DNA of 64,000 nt, from positions 2,648,001 through 2,712,000 of the forward strand of contig NZ_CP096972.1 of the NCBI RefSeq assembly GCF_024758725.1. The letters run 5' to 3'. Of this stretch, positions 34,382-42,209 are shown piece by piece (position 1 is the first letter of the stretch; each line of letters begins with the position of its first letter). The position numbers were made by a program, and so were the translations under genes. The notes under the pieces were generated by a model. That model had not been told where the DNA came from, ran no database searches, and saw nothing but the letters and a program-made list of their open reading frames with translations. Source of the DNA: Sphingomonas sp. SUN039 (GTDB lineage: Bacteria; Pseudomonadota; Alphaproteobacteria; Sphingomonadales; Sphingomonadaceae).

Positions 34382-35027
34382 CGAAATCGGCGCGGCGCAG
34401 CGCGCGCGCGTCGGCCGCCATCCATTCTTCGCCCCACAGCTCGGCCTGCCACAGCTCGTCGAGATGAGTGGCGTCGAAGGCAGCGTCTGGGGCAATCGCA
34501 GCCTCGGCAAGCATCAGCGCCACGACCAGCGACCCGCCGATGCTGACCACGGGCGAGAGCGCAGCCAGTTCGAAAGGGCTGCGCGCGGCTATGGCGGCCG
34601 ACAGGCGCACCAGTGTTTCGGGCGGCTGCGCGCGGTGGACGATCCCCGCCGTCACGACGACCGCGATATCGTAGCGCGTTCGCGCCCAGTCGAGCAGCGG
34701 ATCCCAGATTTCGGCTTGGCGCGCCGCCAGTTCGGGCGGGTTTTCGGCGCGGTAACACAGCAAGTCGGTCTCGCCATAAGCAGCCAGTCCCGCCGCAAAG
34801 CTCGCCACGTCCGGCGCAACCTTGTCGATGGCGGCATTGGCGAAACCGGTGAGCGGCATCGCGCGGGGATCGACTTTATCACCCACAGCGCGCCATTCGT
34901 CCGCCACCGCTTCGGCAAGCGCTGCCGTCGGTAGTATCAGCGGCGCGCGCGCGGGTGTTTTCATCGCCCGCCCGTCGAGCAGGATCGCGCTGTCCGCGAC
35001 CGTGACATCCTTCCAGAACCGCTTCAC
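34341..35027 (-). CDS. ATP12 family F1-ATPase assembly chaperone
   Basis: 228 residues from GTG 35027, which overlaps the upstream stop (GTGA). KRFWKDVTVADSAILLDGRAMKTPAR, the AEWRA-like ADEWRAVGDKVDPRAMPLTGFANAAID segment and TDLLCYRAENPPELAARQAEIWDPLL are characteristic. Helps assemble F1 alpha subunits. Last gene of the crcB-rluC-paiB-gph-orf-ATP12 overlapping operon. It ends inside the convergent membrane-protein gene. Confidence 0.93.
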   Translation of the reverse strand: MKRFWKDVTVADSAILLDGRAMKTPARAPLILPTAALAEAVADEWRAVGDKVDPRAMPLTGFANAAIDKVAPDVASFAAGLAAYGETDLLCYRAENPPELAARQAEIWDPLLDWARTRYDIAVVVTAGIVHRAQPPETLVRLSAAIAARSPFELAALSPVVSIGGSLVVALMLAEAAIAPDAAFDATHLDELWQAELWGEEWMAADARALRRADFVSSGRMLELLRAA

Positions 35028-35233
35028 GGCTCGCTGCGCCACCGCCGGATCAGGATCGGTGGCACGACCAGCACATCGATCAGCGCGTTTGCCAGGAACA
35101 ACCCGCCGATCAGATCGGCAGGTTCGATCCAGCGTTTCGAGATGATCGCGATGCCGATGAACGCCGACACCACGCCGCTGAAACGGAGCGCCGTCAGGGT
35201 GAAAAAGCGCTTCTTCGCCAAATCTTCGGTCAT
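35024..35233 (-). CDS. Small two-helix membrane protein
   Basis: 69 residues: a basic N-terminus MTEDLAKKRFF, a helix LTALRFSGVVSAFIGIAII, a short loop with EPADLIGG, a second helix and a basic tail RRWRSEP. Overlaps gph-like and ATP12 genes by 4 bases on each side. Its conserved position suggests a real gene; function unknown. Confidence 0.75.
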   Translation of the reverse strand: MTEDLAKKRFFTLTALRFSGVVSAFIGIAIISKRWIEPADLIGGLFLANALIDVLVVPPILIRRWRSEP

Positions 35234-35901
35234 GCGGCCTCCAGCAATGCAGTGAGATCGGCGGGGCGGCGCGCAAGGGCATGGGCCCCTGCGGCAATCA
35301 GTTCGGCGGCATCGTGATAGCCCCATGCCACACCGACCGCGCGCGCGCCTGCATTCAACGCCATCAGGATGTCGAAGCTGGTGTCGCCGATCACGACAGT
35401 GCCTGTAGCGTCTGCCCCGGCTTCGGCCATCGCGGTCGCGACCATCGAGGGGTGCGGCTTCGACGGGTGGCGGTCGGCGGTTTGGAGCGTGACGAAATGA
35501 TCGCTCAGCCCGTGGTGATCGAGCGCGAGGGCAAGACCCCGGTCGGATTTCCCCGTGGCGACCCCCAGCAACCAGCCGTCGTCGCGCAAATTGTCGAGCA
35601 CATCGGCGATCCCGTCGAACAGCGGCTCGTCGATCAATCCGCCCGCGCGCAGGCCCTGAAACGCGCGCTTATAGTCGGCGGCGACACCTTCATGCAGCGC
35701 CGGTTCGGCCTCGGGCAGCAACATCGCGACCGCCTCGACCAGGCTCAGCCCCACCACCCGGCGGATAGCACCGCGCGACGGTGCGGCGATCCCGGACTGC
35801 GCGAAAGCCGCCTCCATCGCGAGACAAATGTTGATCTGGCTGTCGATCAGCGTCCCGTCGCAGTCGAACACGGCCAGACGAGTCATATGTGGGCGGGTCA
35901 T
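35230..35901 (-). CDS. HAD-IA hydrolase, phosphoglycolate-phosphatase-like
   Basis: 223 residues. Motif I DCDGTLIDS, motif II VATGKS, motif III PSKPHPSM, and motif IV VIGDTSFDILMA. Resembles Gph and related housecleaning phosphatases; phosphoglycolate is a plausible but unproven substrate. ATG 35901 is chosen because it forms an ATGA overlap with the upstream gene; ATG 35886 is the alternative. Confidence 0.92.
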   Translation of the reverse strand: MTRPHMTRLAVFDCDGTLIDSQINICLAMEAAFAQSGIAAPSRGAIRRVVGLSLVEAVAMLLPEAEPALHEGVAADYKRAFQGLRAGGLIDEPLFDGIADVLDNLRDDGWLLGVATGKSDRGLALALDHHGLSDHFVTLQTADRHPSKPHPSMVATAMAEAGADATGTVVIGDTSFDILMALNAGARAVGVAWGYHDAAELIAAGAHALARRPADLTALLEAA

Positions 35902-36497
35902 GCGCGTGCGGCCCGGATCGCGTCGGCCATGTCGTCGGCACCATTGGTTGCCATGCCGCGCAGCACGCCCTTAATTTCAGCTTCGGACTTGTTCTGGCTG
36001 ACCTTGCACGTACCGCGCAGCTCGGAGATGGTCAGTTCGAAGGCGGTAATCGCGTTCAGCATCGCCTCGAAACGCGGCGGCTCCATCTTGGCACGGGTCC
36101 AGTCCTCGCCCACGCGCGGTTCGAGACGCGCCGACAGCGCATCGAGCAGCGCGGTCAGGTCGCTTCGGTCGAGCCGCCGCACCGGCCCCTCGGCTTCGAC
36201 GCACAGGTAATTCCACGTCGGCACCGCGCCGCGCACGTCGACATACCAGTTCGCGCTGACATAGGCGTTCGGCCCTTCGGTCAGCGCCAGCGCCGTCGCA
36301 CCGTCCAGATGGGGGACCAGCGCATTGGTGTTTGCGAGGTGGAAGCGCAGCGTCCGGGCAGGCGTCACCAGTACCGGCACATGCGCGACACGGGGACCGT
36401 CGGGCGTGGTCAGGAACAGACGGGTAAAAGCGACGCGGTCGATCAGGTCGAGCATCGCGGCCTCGTCGTCCCAGTGGAACAGGCGCGTCGGATGCAT
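35898..36497 (-). CDS. PaiB-like FMN-binding protein
   Basis: 199 residues. MHPTRLFHWDDEAAMLDLIDRVAFTRLF at the start, RVAHVPVLV, YVSANWYVDVRGAVPTWNY and KVSQNKSEAEIKGVLRGM fit the PaiB / FMN-binding split-barrel family. Named negative transcriptional regulator in Bacillus; a flavin-binding reductase-like role is equally possible. Overlaps rluC-like stop by one base and gph-like start by four. Confidence 0.9.
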   Translation of the reverse strand: MHPTRLFHWDDEAAMLDLIDRVAFTRLFLTTPDGPRVAHVPVLVTPARTLRFHLANTNALVPHLDGATALALTEGPNAYVSANWYVDVRGAVPTWNYLCVEAEGPVRRLDRSDLTALLDALSARLEPRVGEDWTRAKMEPPRFEAMLNAITAFELTISELRGTCKVSQNKSEAEIKGVLRGMATNGADDMADAIRAARA

Positions 36498-37603
36498 CAG
36501 CGGGTGCCGCGCGCGCGGCGTTCGCCCTTGCGTTCCTTGCGCGCCGCCTTGGCCTTGTTGGCGACCAGACGGCGCTTGCCCTCCGGCGTTTCGGAGAATT
36601 TCACTTCGTCGAGCGGCAGCGCATCGCCGTGGGCGACGGTGAAGCCGAGATCGATCATCGTCGCGGCAAAATGTTCGGGCAGTTCCGCGCGCATGTCGAT
36701 CTGGCCGCCATCGGGGTGATCGACACGGAGGCGCCGTGCATGGAGGTGCATCTTGCGGCTGATCGTGCCGGTCAGGAACGCCTCGCGTCCGCCGTATTTG
36801 CCGTCGCCGACGATGGGATGGCCGATGGCAGCCATATGGACGCGCAGCTGGTGGGTGCGGCCGGTGTGCGGTTGCAGCTCGACCCAGGCCGCGCGATTGC
36901 CGACGCGGTCGACGACGCGGTAACGTGTACGCGCAGGCGATCCCTCTTTCTCGTCGACATGCATTTTCTCACCACCGGTACCGGGCTGCTTGCCGATGGG
37001 CAGGTCGATCCAGCCGTCGTTGACTTCGGGGATGCCGACCACGATCGCCCAATAAACCTTGCGCGCGGTGCGGCTTGAAAACGCCTTGGCGAAATGCGCC
37101 GCCGCACGCGACGAGCGCGCGACCAGCAAAACGCCGCTGGTGTCCTTGTCGAGCCGGTGGACGAGCTTGGGCCGACCCTCCGCGTCGAACACCAGCGCAT
37201 CGAGCAGACCGTCGACATGCTCGGTCGTGCCCGTCCCGCCCTGTGTGGCGAGGCCCGGCGGCTTGTTGAGGACCAGCGCGGCGGCATCGCGGTGGACGAC
37301 CAGGCTTTGCGCGAATTCGGTCTGGTCGGCACTCAGCGGATTGACCGGCCGCTTGGGCTTGGGAGCACGCTCGGCTTGCGCCGCGCCGTCGGCAGGCGGG
37401 ACGCGGATCACCTGACCCGTCATCACCCGGTCCCCTGGCGTCGCGCGTGCGCCGTCGAGCCGCAATTGCCCGGTCCGCGCCCAGCGCGACACGATGTTGA
37501 AATTGGCCTCGGGCAAATGGCGCTGGAACCAGCGATCGAGGCGGATGCCATCGTCGTCGGTGCCGACGGTGAACTGGCGGACGGTGTCGCTGGCCTTGCT
37601 CAT
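36497..37603 (-). CDS. RluC/RluD-type 23S rRNA pseudouridine synthase
   Basis: 368 residues. An N-terminal S4-like domain (RLDRWFQRHLPEANFNIVSRWARTGQLRLDG) precedes the catalytic HRLDKDTSG (149-157, D152). The C-terminus is an unusually long, basic tail (RRLVANKAKAARKERKGERRARGTR). It isomerises uridines of 23S rRNA; the target position cannot be assigned. Start ATG 37603 overlaps crcB stop; the frame runs to 37873 but that part is antisense to crcB. Confidence 0.95.
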   Translation of the reverse strand: MSKASDTVRQFTVGTDDDGIRLDRWFQRHLPEANFNIVSRWARTGQLRLDGARATPGDRVMTGQVIRVPPADGAAQAERAPKPKRPVNPLSADQTEFAQSLVVHRDAAALVLNKPPGLATQGGTGTTEHVDGLLDALVFDAEGRPKLVHRLDKDTSGVLLVARSSRAAAHFAKAFSSRTARKVYWAIVVGIPEVNDGWIDLPIGKQPGTGGEKMHVDEKEGSPARTRYRVVDRVGNRAAWVELQPHTGRTHQLRVHMAAIGHPIVGDGKYGGREAFLTGTISRKMHLHARRLRVDHPDGGQIDMRAELPEHFAATMIDLGFTVAHGDALPLDEVKFSETPEGKRRLVANKAKAARKERKGERRARGTR

Positions 37604-37974
37604 GCGCTGCGTGCCAGCAGGAGACCGACACCGGTGAGCGTCACCGCGCCGACGACCGAGGCGGCGACATAAGCGAAACCGACGACCATCTGCCCCCGCT
37701 CGATCATCAGCCAGGTTTCGAGACCGAACGCCGAGAAAGTCGTAAATCCGCCAAGAACGCCGACACCGAGCAGCAAACGGGCCTGTTCGCCGCCACTGCT
37801 GCTGCGCGCGAGTATCCCGACGAGCAACCCCATCAGCAATCCGCCCGCCAGATTGACCGCCAGCGTTCCCCAAGGGAAGCCCGGTCCGAGCGCGCGCAGA
37901 AATGCGCCGCCGACCAGATACCGGGCTCCCGCGCCCAGCGCGCCGCCGATCATTACTGCCAACAATCCGTTCAT
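37600..37974 (-). CDS. crcB: Fluoride exporter CrcB/Fluc
   Basis: 124 residues, four membrane segments. The signature GGFTTFSAF is at 75-83 and the conserved asparagine is N41 (VNLAGGLLMG). Forms antiparallel dimeric fluoride channels. First gene of the six-gene operon. No fluoride riboswitch was recognised in the 45 bases upstream of the ATG. Confidence 0.95.
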   Translation of the reverse strand: MNGLLAVMIGGALGAGARYLVGGAFLRALGPGFPWGTLAVNLAGGLLMGLLVGILARSSSGGEQARLLLGVGVLGGFTTFSAFGLETWLMIERGQMVVGFAYVAASVVGAVTLTGVGLLLARSA

Positions 37975-38019
37975 GCCCGCGCCCTAGCGCGTGGCGGCGC
38001 GCGCGGCTAGCGGGTCAGC

Positions 38020-38649
38020 CTATCGCCCCCGGTTGTCGGCAAGATCGACGGTGGTGTTGCTCCCTGCGGGTTTCACGCTGACCATGAAGCGCGCGCCGTC
38101 GCGACTGCGGCTGGCGGTCAGCACAGTTGCCGGTCCCTTCGGGCGCTCGCTGGCTGTATAGCCGCCTGTCCTTGCGGTGCGGCGATAGCTGTCGAGGATC
38201 GCCTCGGCGGTCAGCGGCGCCGAATAGGCGACGAGGCGCAGCCGGCATTTCGCCGTGTCGTTCCCGGCGGCTTCGGCGACCTGAGCCTCGGCGGGCAGAG
38301 TGAGATCGGGAGACAAGCGTGCCGCCCAGCCATAGCTATAGGCGACATCGACTCCGCACCCGGTAAAGCCATCACCCATGGCGGGGCGGACACGGGCGAG
38401 CAATGTCGGCGGCGCATCGTCGCGCAGCGGGTCGGGCGACCCCGGCGGGACCATTGCGCGATAGGGTTCGTCGGCGGGGCGCAACGCGCCATCGTTCGAG
38501 CGCCGGTCGAGCTGCGGATCGGCCATCAACGGATCGGCAAGGGCCGCGGTCACGGCCGGATCGACGTCGCTGGCGTTGGCCTTGCCCGACGGCGACGACC
38601 CACACCCCGACAACAGGGCAAGCGGCAACAGGAGCAAAGTGCGCGGCAT
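38020..38649 (-). CDS. Lipoprotein of unknown function
   Basis: 209 residues with a clear lipoprotein leader MPRTLLLLPLALLSGCGSS (cysteine 16). The mature part is proline/asparagine-rich, with a C-terminal region similar in texture to periplasmic binding or lipoprotein assembly domains, but no family was recognised. Alone on its transcript; 45 bases from crcB. Confidence 0.8.
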   Translation of the reverse strand: MPRTLLLLPLALLSGCGSSPSGKANASDVDPAVTAALADPLMADPQLDRRSNDGALRPADEPYRAMVPPGSPDPLRDDAPPTLLARVRPAMGDGFTGCGVDVAYSYGWAARLSPDLTLPAEAQVAEAAGNDTAKCRLRLVAYSAPLTAEAILDSYRRTARTGGYTASERPKGPATVLTASRSRDGARFMVSVKPAGSNTTVDLADNRGR

Positions 38650-38699
38650 GGCGGAAATCCTATCAGCGCCGCGTCATAATTACGTTAGCTCTGTCGCGT

Positions 38700-38996
38700 T
38701 CAGAGAATCGCGTTGATCTGGTCGAGCGTGAGCGGCTCGGCAAAGGCGATTCCGACATGGCCGTCGCGCTGCCATGCGACACGGCCGGCCGTTTTGTCGA
38801 GGCCGACCATGGTCACGGTCACGGGGCGCCCCGGCACCAGTGCTGCGGTCAGTTCGGCCATGACCCCGTGCGCCGAGACATTGTGTACGATCACCGGATA
38901 AAACCGCCCCGGCCCCGCATCGATGGTCGCGGGCAGGCGGACGTCGGCCCGCCGCGAGCGGCGGTCGTCCAGTGGCACGGCATTGGTCTTGTTCAT
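38700..38996 (-). CDS. PilZ domain protein
   Basis: 98 residues. The c-di-GMP-binding motifs are the RRSRR near the start and HNVSAHGVMAE (D/NxSxxG). Expected to bind c-di-GMP and act as a small effector. It lies just downstream of the P450 gene, with a second PilZ gene on the other side and a GGDEF cyclase 3.5 kb away. Its AT-rich upstream region contains the palindrome AAATTG-TGAA-CAATTT at 39043-39058. Start ATG 38996. Confidence 0.85.
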   Translation of the reverse strand: MNKTNAVPLDDRRSRRADVRLPATIDAGPGRFYPVIVHNVSAHGVMAELTAALVPGRPVTVTMVGLDKTAGRVAWQRDGHVGIAFAEPLTLDQINAIL

Positions 38997-39042
38997 CACG
39001 ACTCCCGATCTCCCCAAGCGACCGTGGCACCGCGTTAAGCGA

Positions 39043-39058
39043 AAATTGTGAACAATTT
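39043..39058. promoter_or_regulatory. AT-rich palindrome upstream of the PilZ gene
   Basis: AAATTG-TGAA-CAATTT with a perfect 6-base stem. Located between the PilZ start and the P450 stop (both minus strand). It may be a regulator site of the PilZ promoter; a terminator is less likely as no T-run follows. Confidence 0.35.
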
Positions 39059-39067
39059 CAAAACGGT

Positions 39068-40441
39068 TTAAACGTCAATTAGTGTGACAGGCAGCCCATC
39101 GCGCGGTTTGGGGATCGGCCAGGCCTGCCACTCGACGCCCGATGTCGCCGCGACGTCGACGTGGTGAGTCCGCAGCATGTGCCAGGCCAGTATCTTGACC
39201 TGCATATAGGCGAAATGCAGCCCCAGACACATATGCGCGCCGCCGCCGAACGGAGCCCAGGCATATTTGTGCCGTCCGCGCGATTCTTCGGGCGAAAAGC
39301 GCATCGGATCGAACTTGTCGGGTTCGGGCCAGTGTTCGGCCATATGGTGGACGAAATGGGTGTTGATCCCGACAAAAGTGCCCTTCGGGAATTTGTGGCC
39401 GCGGAACTCGAAATCCTTGACCGCACGGCGCGGGATCGAGGGTACCGGCGGCATCATCCGCATCGATTCCTTAAAGGCATAGTCGGTCAGCACGAGGTCG
39501 CCGAGCCGTTCATAGGGCAGGTCTTCGCCATTGACCCCCAGCCCAAGCATCTCCTCGCGCAACCTGACCTGCCATTCGGGATTGCGGCCGAGCAGCATCA
39601 TCAGCGATGTCGCCGACGAGGTGATCGTGTCGTGTGCGGCCATCATCAGGAAATTCATGTGATCGACAATCTCGTCGACCGATAGCTGCGTCCCGTCCTC
39701 ATGGGTGGCGCGACAGATTTGCGAGAACATGTCCTCGGCAGTGCCCGCACGGCGTTTCGGCACTTCTTCACCGAAATATTCAACCAGATATTTACGCCCG
39801 GCAACCCCGCGCCCCATCGCCGTGCCGGGGATCGGCGCGCGGATGACCGCGATCGACGCCTGCACCATATCGACGAACGCCTGGTTGATCTTCGCCGCCT
39901 CCGGGCCGAACGGAATGCCGAGGAACGACGTCGCGGCCAGATCGAGCGTCAGTTCCTTGATCGCCGGATAAAAAGCGAAATCCTTGCCCGACCACTGGGC
40001 CACGCGGGCACGGATGCCCTCGTTCAGCGCTTCGGCGTAGAGCTTCATCGGCTCGGGCTTGAACGCGACCGATAAAGTCCGGCGGTGAACGCGATGCTTT
40101 TCGAAATCCATGAGCATCAATCCGCGCGGGAACAGCAGGTTGAGCATCGGCCCCCAGCCCTGTTCGGACGAGAAGATCTTGTCGCGGTCGAACAGCACCA
40201 GCTCGTTGGCGTCCGGCCCCAGCAGCGTCACATTGCGCCCGCCGAAGCTCTTGTGCCGGTACACCGGCCCGTATTTGGCGTGCATCCGCCGGACATAGCC
40301 GGGGGGATCGGCAAGCAGTTTCAGCGTGGTGCCCAGAATCGGCATCCAGCCATCCTCGCCGGGAATATGGTCGAGGCTGCGCGCGGGCTGCATCGGCAAC
40401 CAGTGCGGATTCGCTTCGAATCGGTCGGCGCGCGCCATCAT
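39068..40441 (-). CDS. Cytochrome P450
   Basis: 457 residues. The heme-binding FGGGAHMCLG is at 398-407 with the proximal cysteine C405, the ExxR is ESMR (325-328), and the I-helix AAHDTITSS is at 268-276. Soluble bacterial P450; the substrate is unknown. Two ATGs in tandem (40438 and 40441) with GGGG upstream. Its promoter region carries the inverted repeat ACTTA-N8-TAAGT at 40452-40469, a possible repressor site. No ferredoxin partner gene is adjacent; the ferredoxin-NADP reductase at 59563 is far away. Confidence 0.95.
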   Translation of the reverse strand: MMARADRFEANPHWLPMQPARSLDHIPGEDGWMPILGTTLKLLADPPGYVRRMHAKYGPVYRHKSFGGRNVTLLGPDANELVLFDRDKIFSSEQGWGPMLNLLFPRGLMLMDFEKHRVHRRTLSVAFKPEPMKLYAEALNEGIRARVAQWSGKDFAFYPAIKELTLDLAATSFLGIPFGPEAAKINQAFVDMVQASIAVIRAPIPGTAMGRGVAGRKYLVEYFGEEVPKRRAGTAEDMFSQICRATHEDGTQLSVDEIVDHMNFLMMAAHDTITSSATSLMMLLGRNPEWQVRLREEMLGLGVNGEDLPYERLGDLVLTDYAFKESMRMMPPVPSIPRRAVKDFEFRGHKFPKGTFVGINTHFVHHMAEHWPEPDKFDPMRFSPEESRGRHKYAWAPFGGGAHMCLGLHFAYMQVKILAWHMLRTHHVDVAATSGVEWQAWPIPKPRDGLPVTLIDV

Positions 40442-40451
40442 CCATCCCCTT

Positions 40452-40469
40452 ACTTACACTGGTATAAGT
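40452..40469. promoter_or_regulatory. Candidate operator of the P450 gene
   Basis: ACTTA-N8-TAAGT inverted repeat, 11 bases upstream of the P450 start on the minus strand. The arrangement resembles TetR-type sites, but no TetR gene is adjacent. Confidence 0.35.
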
Positions 40470-40526
40470 AGTGCGGCCGCATTACGAAGCAATCGTAAAC
40501 AGTGGCGTAACAGTTTCTGACATATT

Positions 40527-40853
40527 ATGCTCGGCGCTATGCGGGTACAGCCCCCTCCCCCCCTCAACGGGCGCGTGGCGGATCGAAAGTCCGTTGTCAT
40601 CGCCGCACACCTCCGCGAGTTCGGCGGGTCCCGGATGGATGTCGATGTCCACGATCTATCGCTGACCGGGTTTCGTACCGACTGCATCTTTAAGGTAGCG
40701 GTCGGCGCCCGCGTTTATCTGACCCTGCCGAGTTTTTCCGCAATGGAAGCCATCGTCGCCTGGCGCGACAATAGCGGGTTCGGTTGCAAGTTCGTCCAGC
40801 CGCTGCACTCCGCCGTGTTCGATATGATTGCGCGACGTCATCCCGGCTTCTGA
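40527..40853 (+). CDS. PilZ domain protein, degenerate arginine motif
   Basis: 108 residues from ATG 40527 (ATG 40539 possible). The VHDLSLTGF matches the PilZ DxSxxG motif, but the upstream RxxxR element is only RKSVV, so c-di-GMP binding is doubtful. The C-terminus SGFGCKFVQPLHSAVFDMI is typical of short PilZ proteins. Divergent from the P450 gene. Confidence 0.75.
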   Translation: MLGAMRVQPPPPLNGRVADRKSVVIAAHLREFGGSRMDVDVHDLSLTGFRTDCIFKVAVGARVYLTLPSFSAMEAIVAWRDNSGFGCKFVQPLHSAVFDMIARRHPGF

Positions 40854-40884
40854 ACCCCGACGTGCCCGCGAGCCGGTCCGCACC

Positions 40885-41271
40885 GTGGCGCGGATCGTGC
40901 TGGCGCTGGCCTATCTAGTCGCCGGGATCGCGCATGTTGCGACCCCAGGCGGATTCGTGCGGATCACGCCGGGCTGGGTACCATTCGCTCATGACGTCGT
41001 TGTGGCAACGGGAGTCTGCGAGATCACGGGCGCACTCGCACTGCTGTTCGTGCCGAAGTTGCACAAAGCTGCGGGCATCGCCTTTGCCGCCTATGCGATC
41101 TGCGTGTTTCCGGCCAATATCAACCATGCGGTCAACAATATCGCGCTGGGCGGGACGACATTGAGCTGGTGGTACCACGGCCCGCGCCTGGCGCTGCAGC
41201 CGGTAATTGTATGGTGGGGCCTGTGGGCCGCCGGCGCGACCGACTGGCCGTTTCGGAAAAGCGCCGGATAA
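40885..41271 (+). CDS. DoxX / MauE-like membrane protein
   Basis: About 128 residues from GTG 40885 (frame open to TTG 40828 within the PilZ gene). Four hydrophobic segments: IVLALAYLVAGIAHVA, VVVATGVCEITGALALLFV, AAGIAFAAYAICVFPANINHAV and ALQPVIVWWGLWAAGA. The sequence pattern is DoxX-like. Function is unknown (redox or stress role in other members). Weak ribosome site, so the start is uncertain. Confidence 0.7.
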   Translation: MARIVLALAYLVAGIAHVATPGGFVRITPGWVPFAHDVVVATGVCEITGALALLFVPKLHKAAGIAFAAYAICVFPANINHAVNNIALGGTTLSWWYHGPRLALQPVIVWWGLWAAGATDWPFRKSAG

Positions 41272-41326
41272 ACGAAGGGCGACAGCGAAGTCTCTTCGCC
41301 GCCGCCCTTGTCGAACCCGGTGGGGG

Positions 41327-41581
41327 TCAGCCGATGTGCTTGCTGACCGCAGCCGTCATCTTGAACATCGAAATCGGCGCGGTGCCGATGACCTTGCCGA
41401 GCAGCGCATCGGGATTGATCGTGCGCTTGTCCTTGGCATCCTGCAGGTTGTGCTTCTTGATATATTCCCAGACCTTCGACGTGATCTGGCTGCGCGGCAT
41501 CGGACCCTGGCCGGTGATCGCGGCGAGATCCCCCGAGACCTTGACCGGCGTCATCAGCGCATTGGGTTTCTTGTCAGCCAT
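41327..41581 (-). CDS. SWIB/MDM2 domain protein
   Basis: 84 residues. The PMPRSQITSKVWEYIKKHNLQDAKDKRTINPDALLGKV segment is a complete SWIB domain, found alone in chlamydiae and many alphaproteobacteria. Proposed to bind DNA or topoisomerase; role unknown. ATG 41581 with a GGAGG ribosome site upstream. Confidence 0.92.
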   Translation of the reverse strand: MADKKPNALMTPVKVSGDLAAITGQGPMPRSQITSKVWEYIKKHNLQDAKDKRTINPDALLGKVIGTAPISMFKMTAAVSKHIG

Positions 41582-41768
41582 GTGTTGTTTCCTCCCTCAC
41601 GAAATTCGTCGCTTGAATACAGTCAGGCACGGTACCTGAGGCCCCATGCTGGCGCAGGCGTAGAACGATTACAAGACGTTGGCGATACCCCGTGCATACA
41701 GGGGCGCGCCGAGGCGATTGGCCAAGCGTGGCCGAATGCCCTACCGCCGCGCGTAAAGGAGAATCGCC

Positions 41769-41894
41769 ATGGCCAAAGGCCAGAAGAAATCGAATAAGGA
41801 AGCGCGCAAGCCCAAGGCCGAAAAAGCGCCGAAAACCAATGCTTCCAACCCGTCGAGCAAGACGGGGACGTCGGGATTGGTCACGATCAAATAG
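41769..41894 (+). CDS. Small basic protein (41 residues)
   Basis: MAKGQKKSNKEARKPKAEKA followed by a threonine/serine-rich tail, ending TIK at TAG 41892-41894. An AAAGGAG ribosome site lies at 41755-41761. Short, very lysine-rich proteins starting MAKGQ-xSN-xE are recurrent in alphaproteobacteria. Function unknown, possibly nucleic-acid binding. Confidence 0.75.
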   Translation: MAKGQKKSNKEARKPKAEKAPKTNASNPSSKTGTSGLVTIK

Positions 41895-41909
41895 CGTTTG
41901 GATAGAAAG

Positions 41910-42209
41910 ATGGCCGAGGGCGATTACGTCTATGACGAAGCGAGCGGCGAGTGGGTCGCGCCGGGCGAAATCGCGACCGCGACGCCCGGCGACACGGTCG
42001 AAGTCCGCGACGCGGTTGGCAATCTGCTGGCCGACGGCGACCAGGTAACGCTGATCAAGGATCTGACCGTGAAGGGTGCAGGCCAGACGCTCAAGCGGGG
42101 AACGCTCATCAAATCGATCCGGCTTACCGGCGACGCGCAAGAGATCGACTGCCGGTACGAAGGGATTAAGGGGCTGGTCCTGCGCGCCGAATTCGTCCGC
42201 AAACGATGA
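41910..42209 (+). CDS. PhnA/YjdM C-terminal domain protein lacking the zinc ribbon
   Basis: 99 residues from ATG 41910. VEVRDAVGNLLADGDQVTLIKDLTVKGAGQTLKRGTLIKSIRLTGDAQEIDCRYEGIKGLVLRAEFVRKR is the C-terminal domain of PhnA/YjdM. The N-terminal zinc ribbon usual in the family is replaced by an acidic MAEGDYVYDEASGEWVAPGE start. Role unknown. Overlaps the acyltransferase start by 4 bases. Confidence 0.82.
   Translation: MAEGDYVYDEASGEWVAPGEIATATPGDTVEVRDAVGNLLADGDQVTLIKDLTVKGAGQTLKRGTLIKSIRLTGDAQEIDCRYEGIKGLVLRAEFVRKR

Noticed and set aside
37975-38019. Fluoride riboswitch before crcB
   Set aside because: The gap is 45 bases and no conserved fluoride-riboswitch core was recognised.
39043-39058. 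Rho-independent terminator after the P450 gene
   Set aside because: The AAATTG/CAATTT stem is short and has no T-run after it in the P450 direction.
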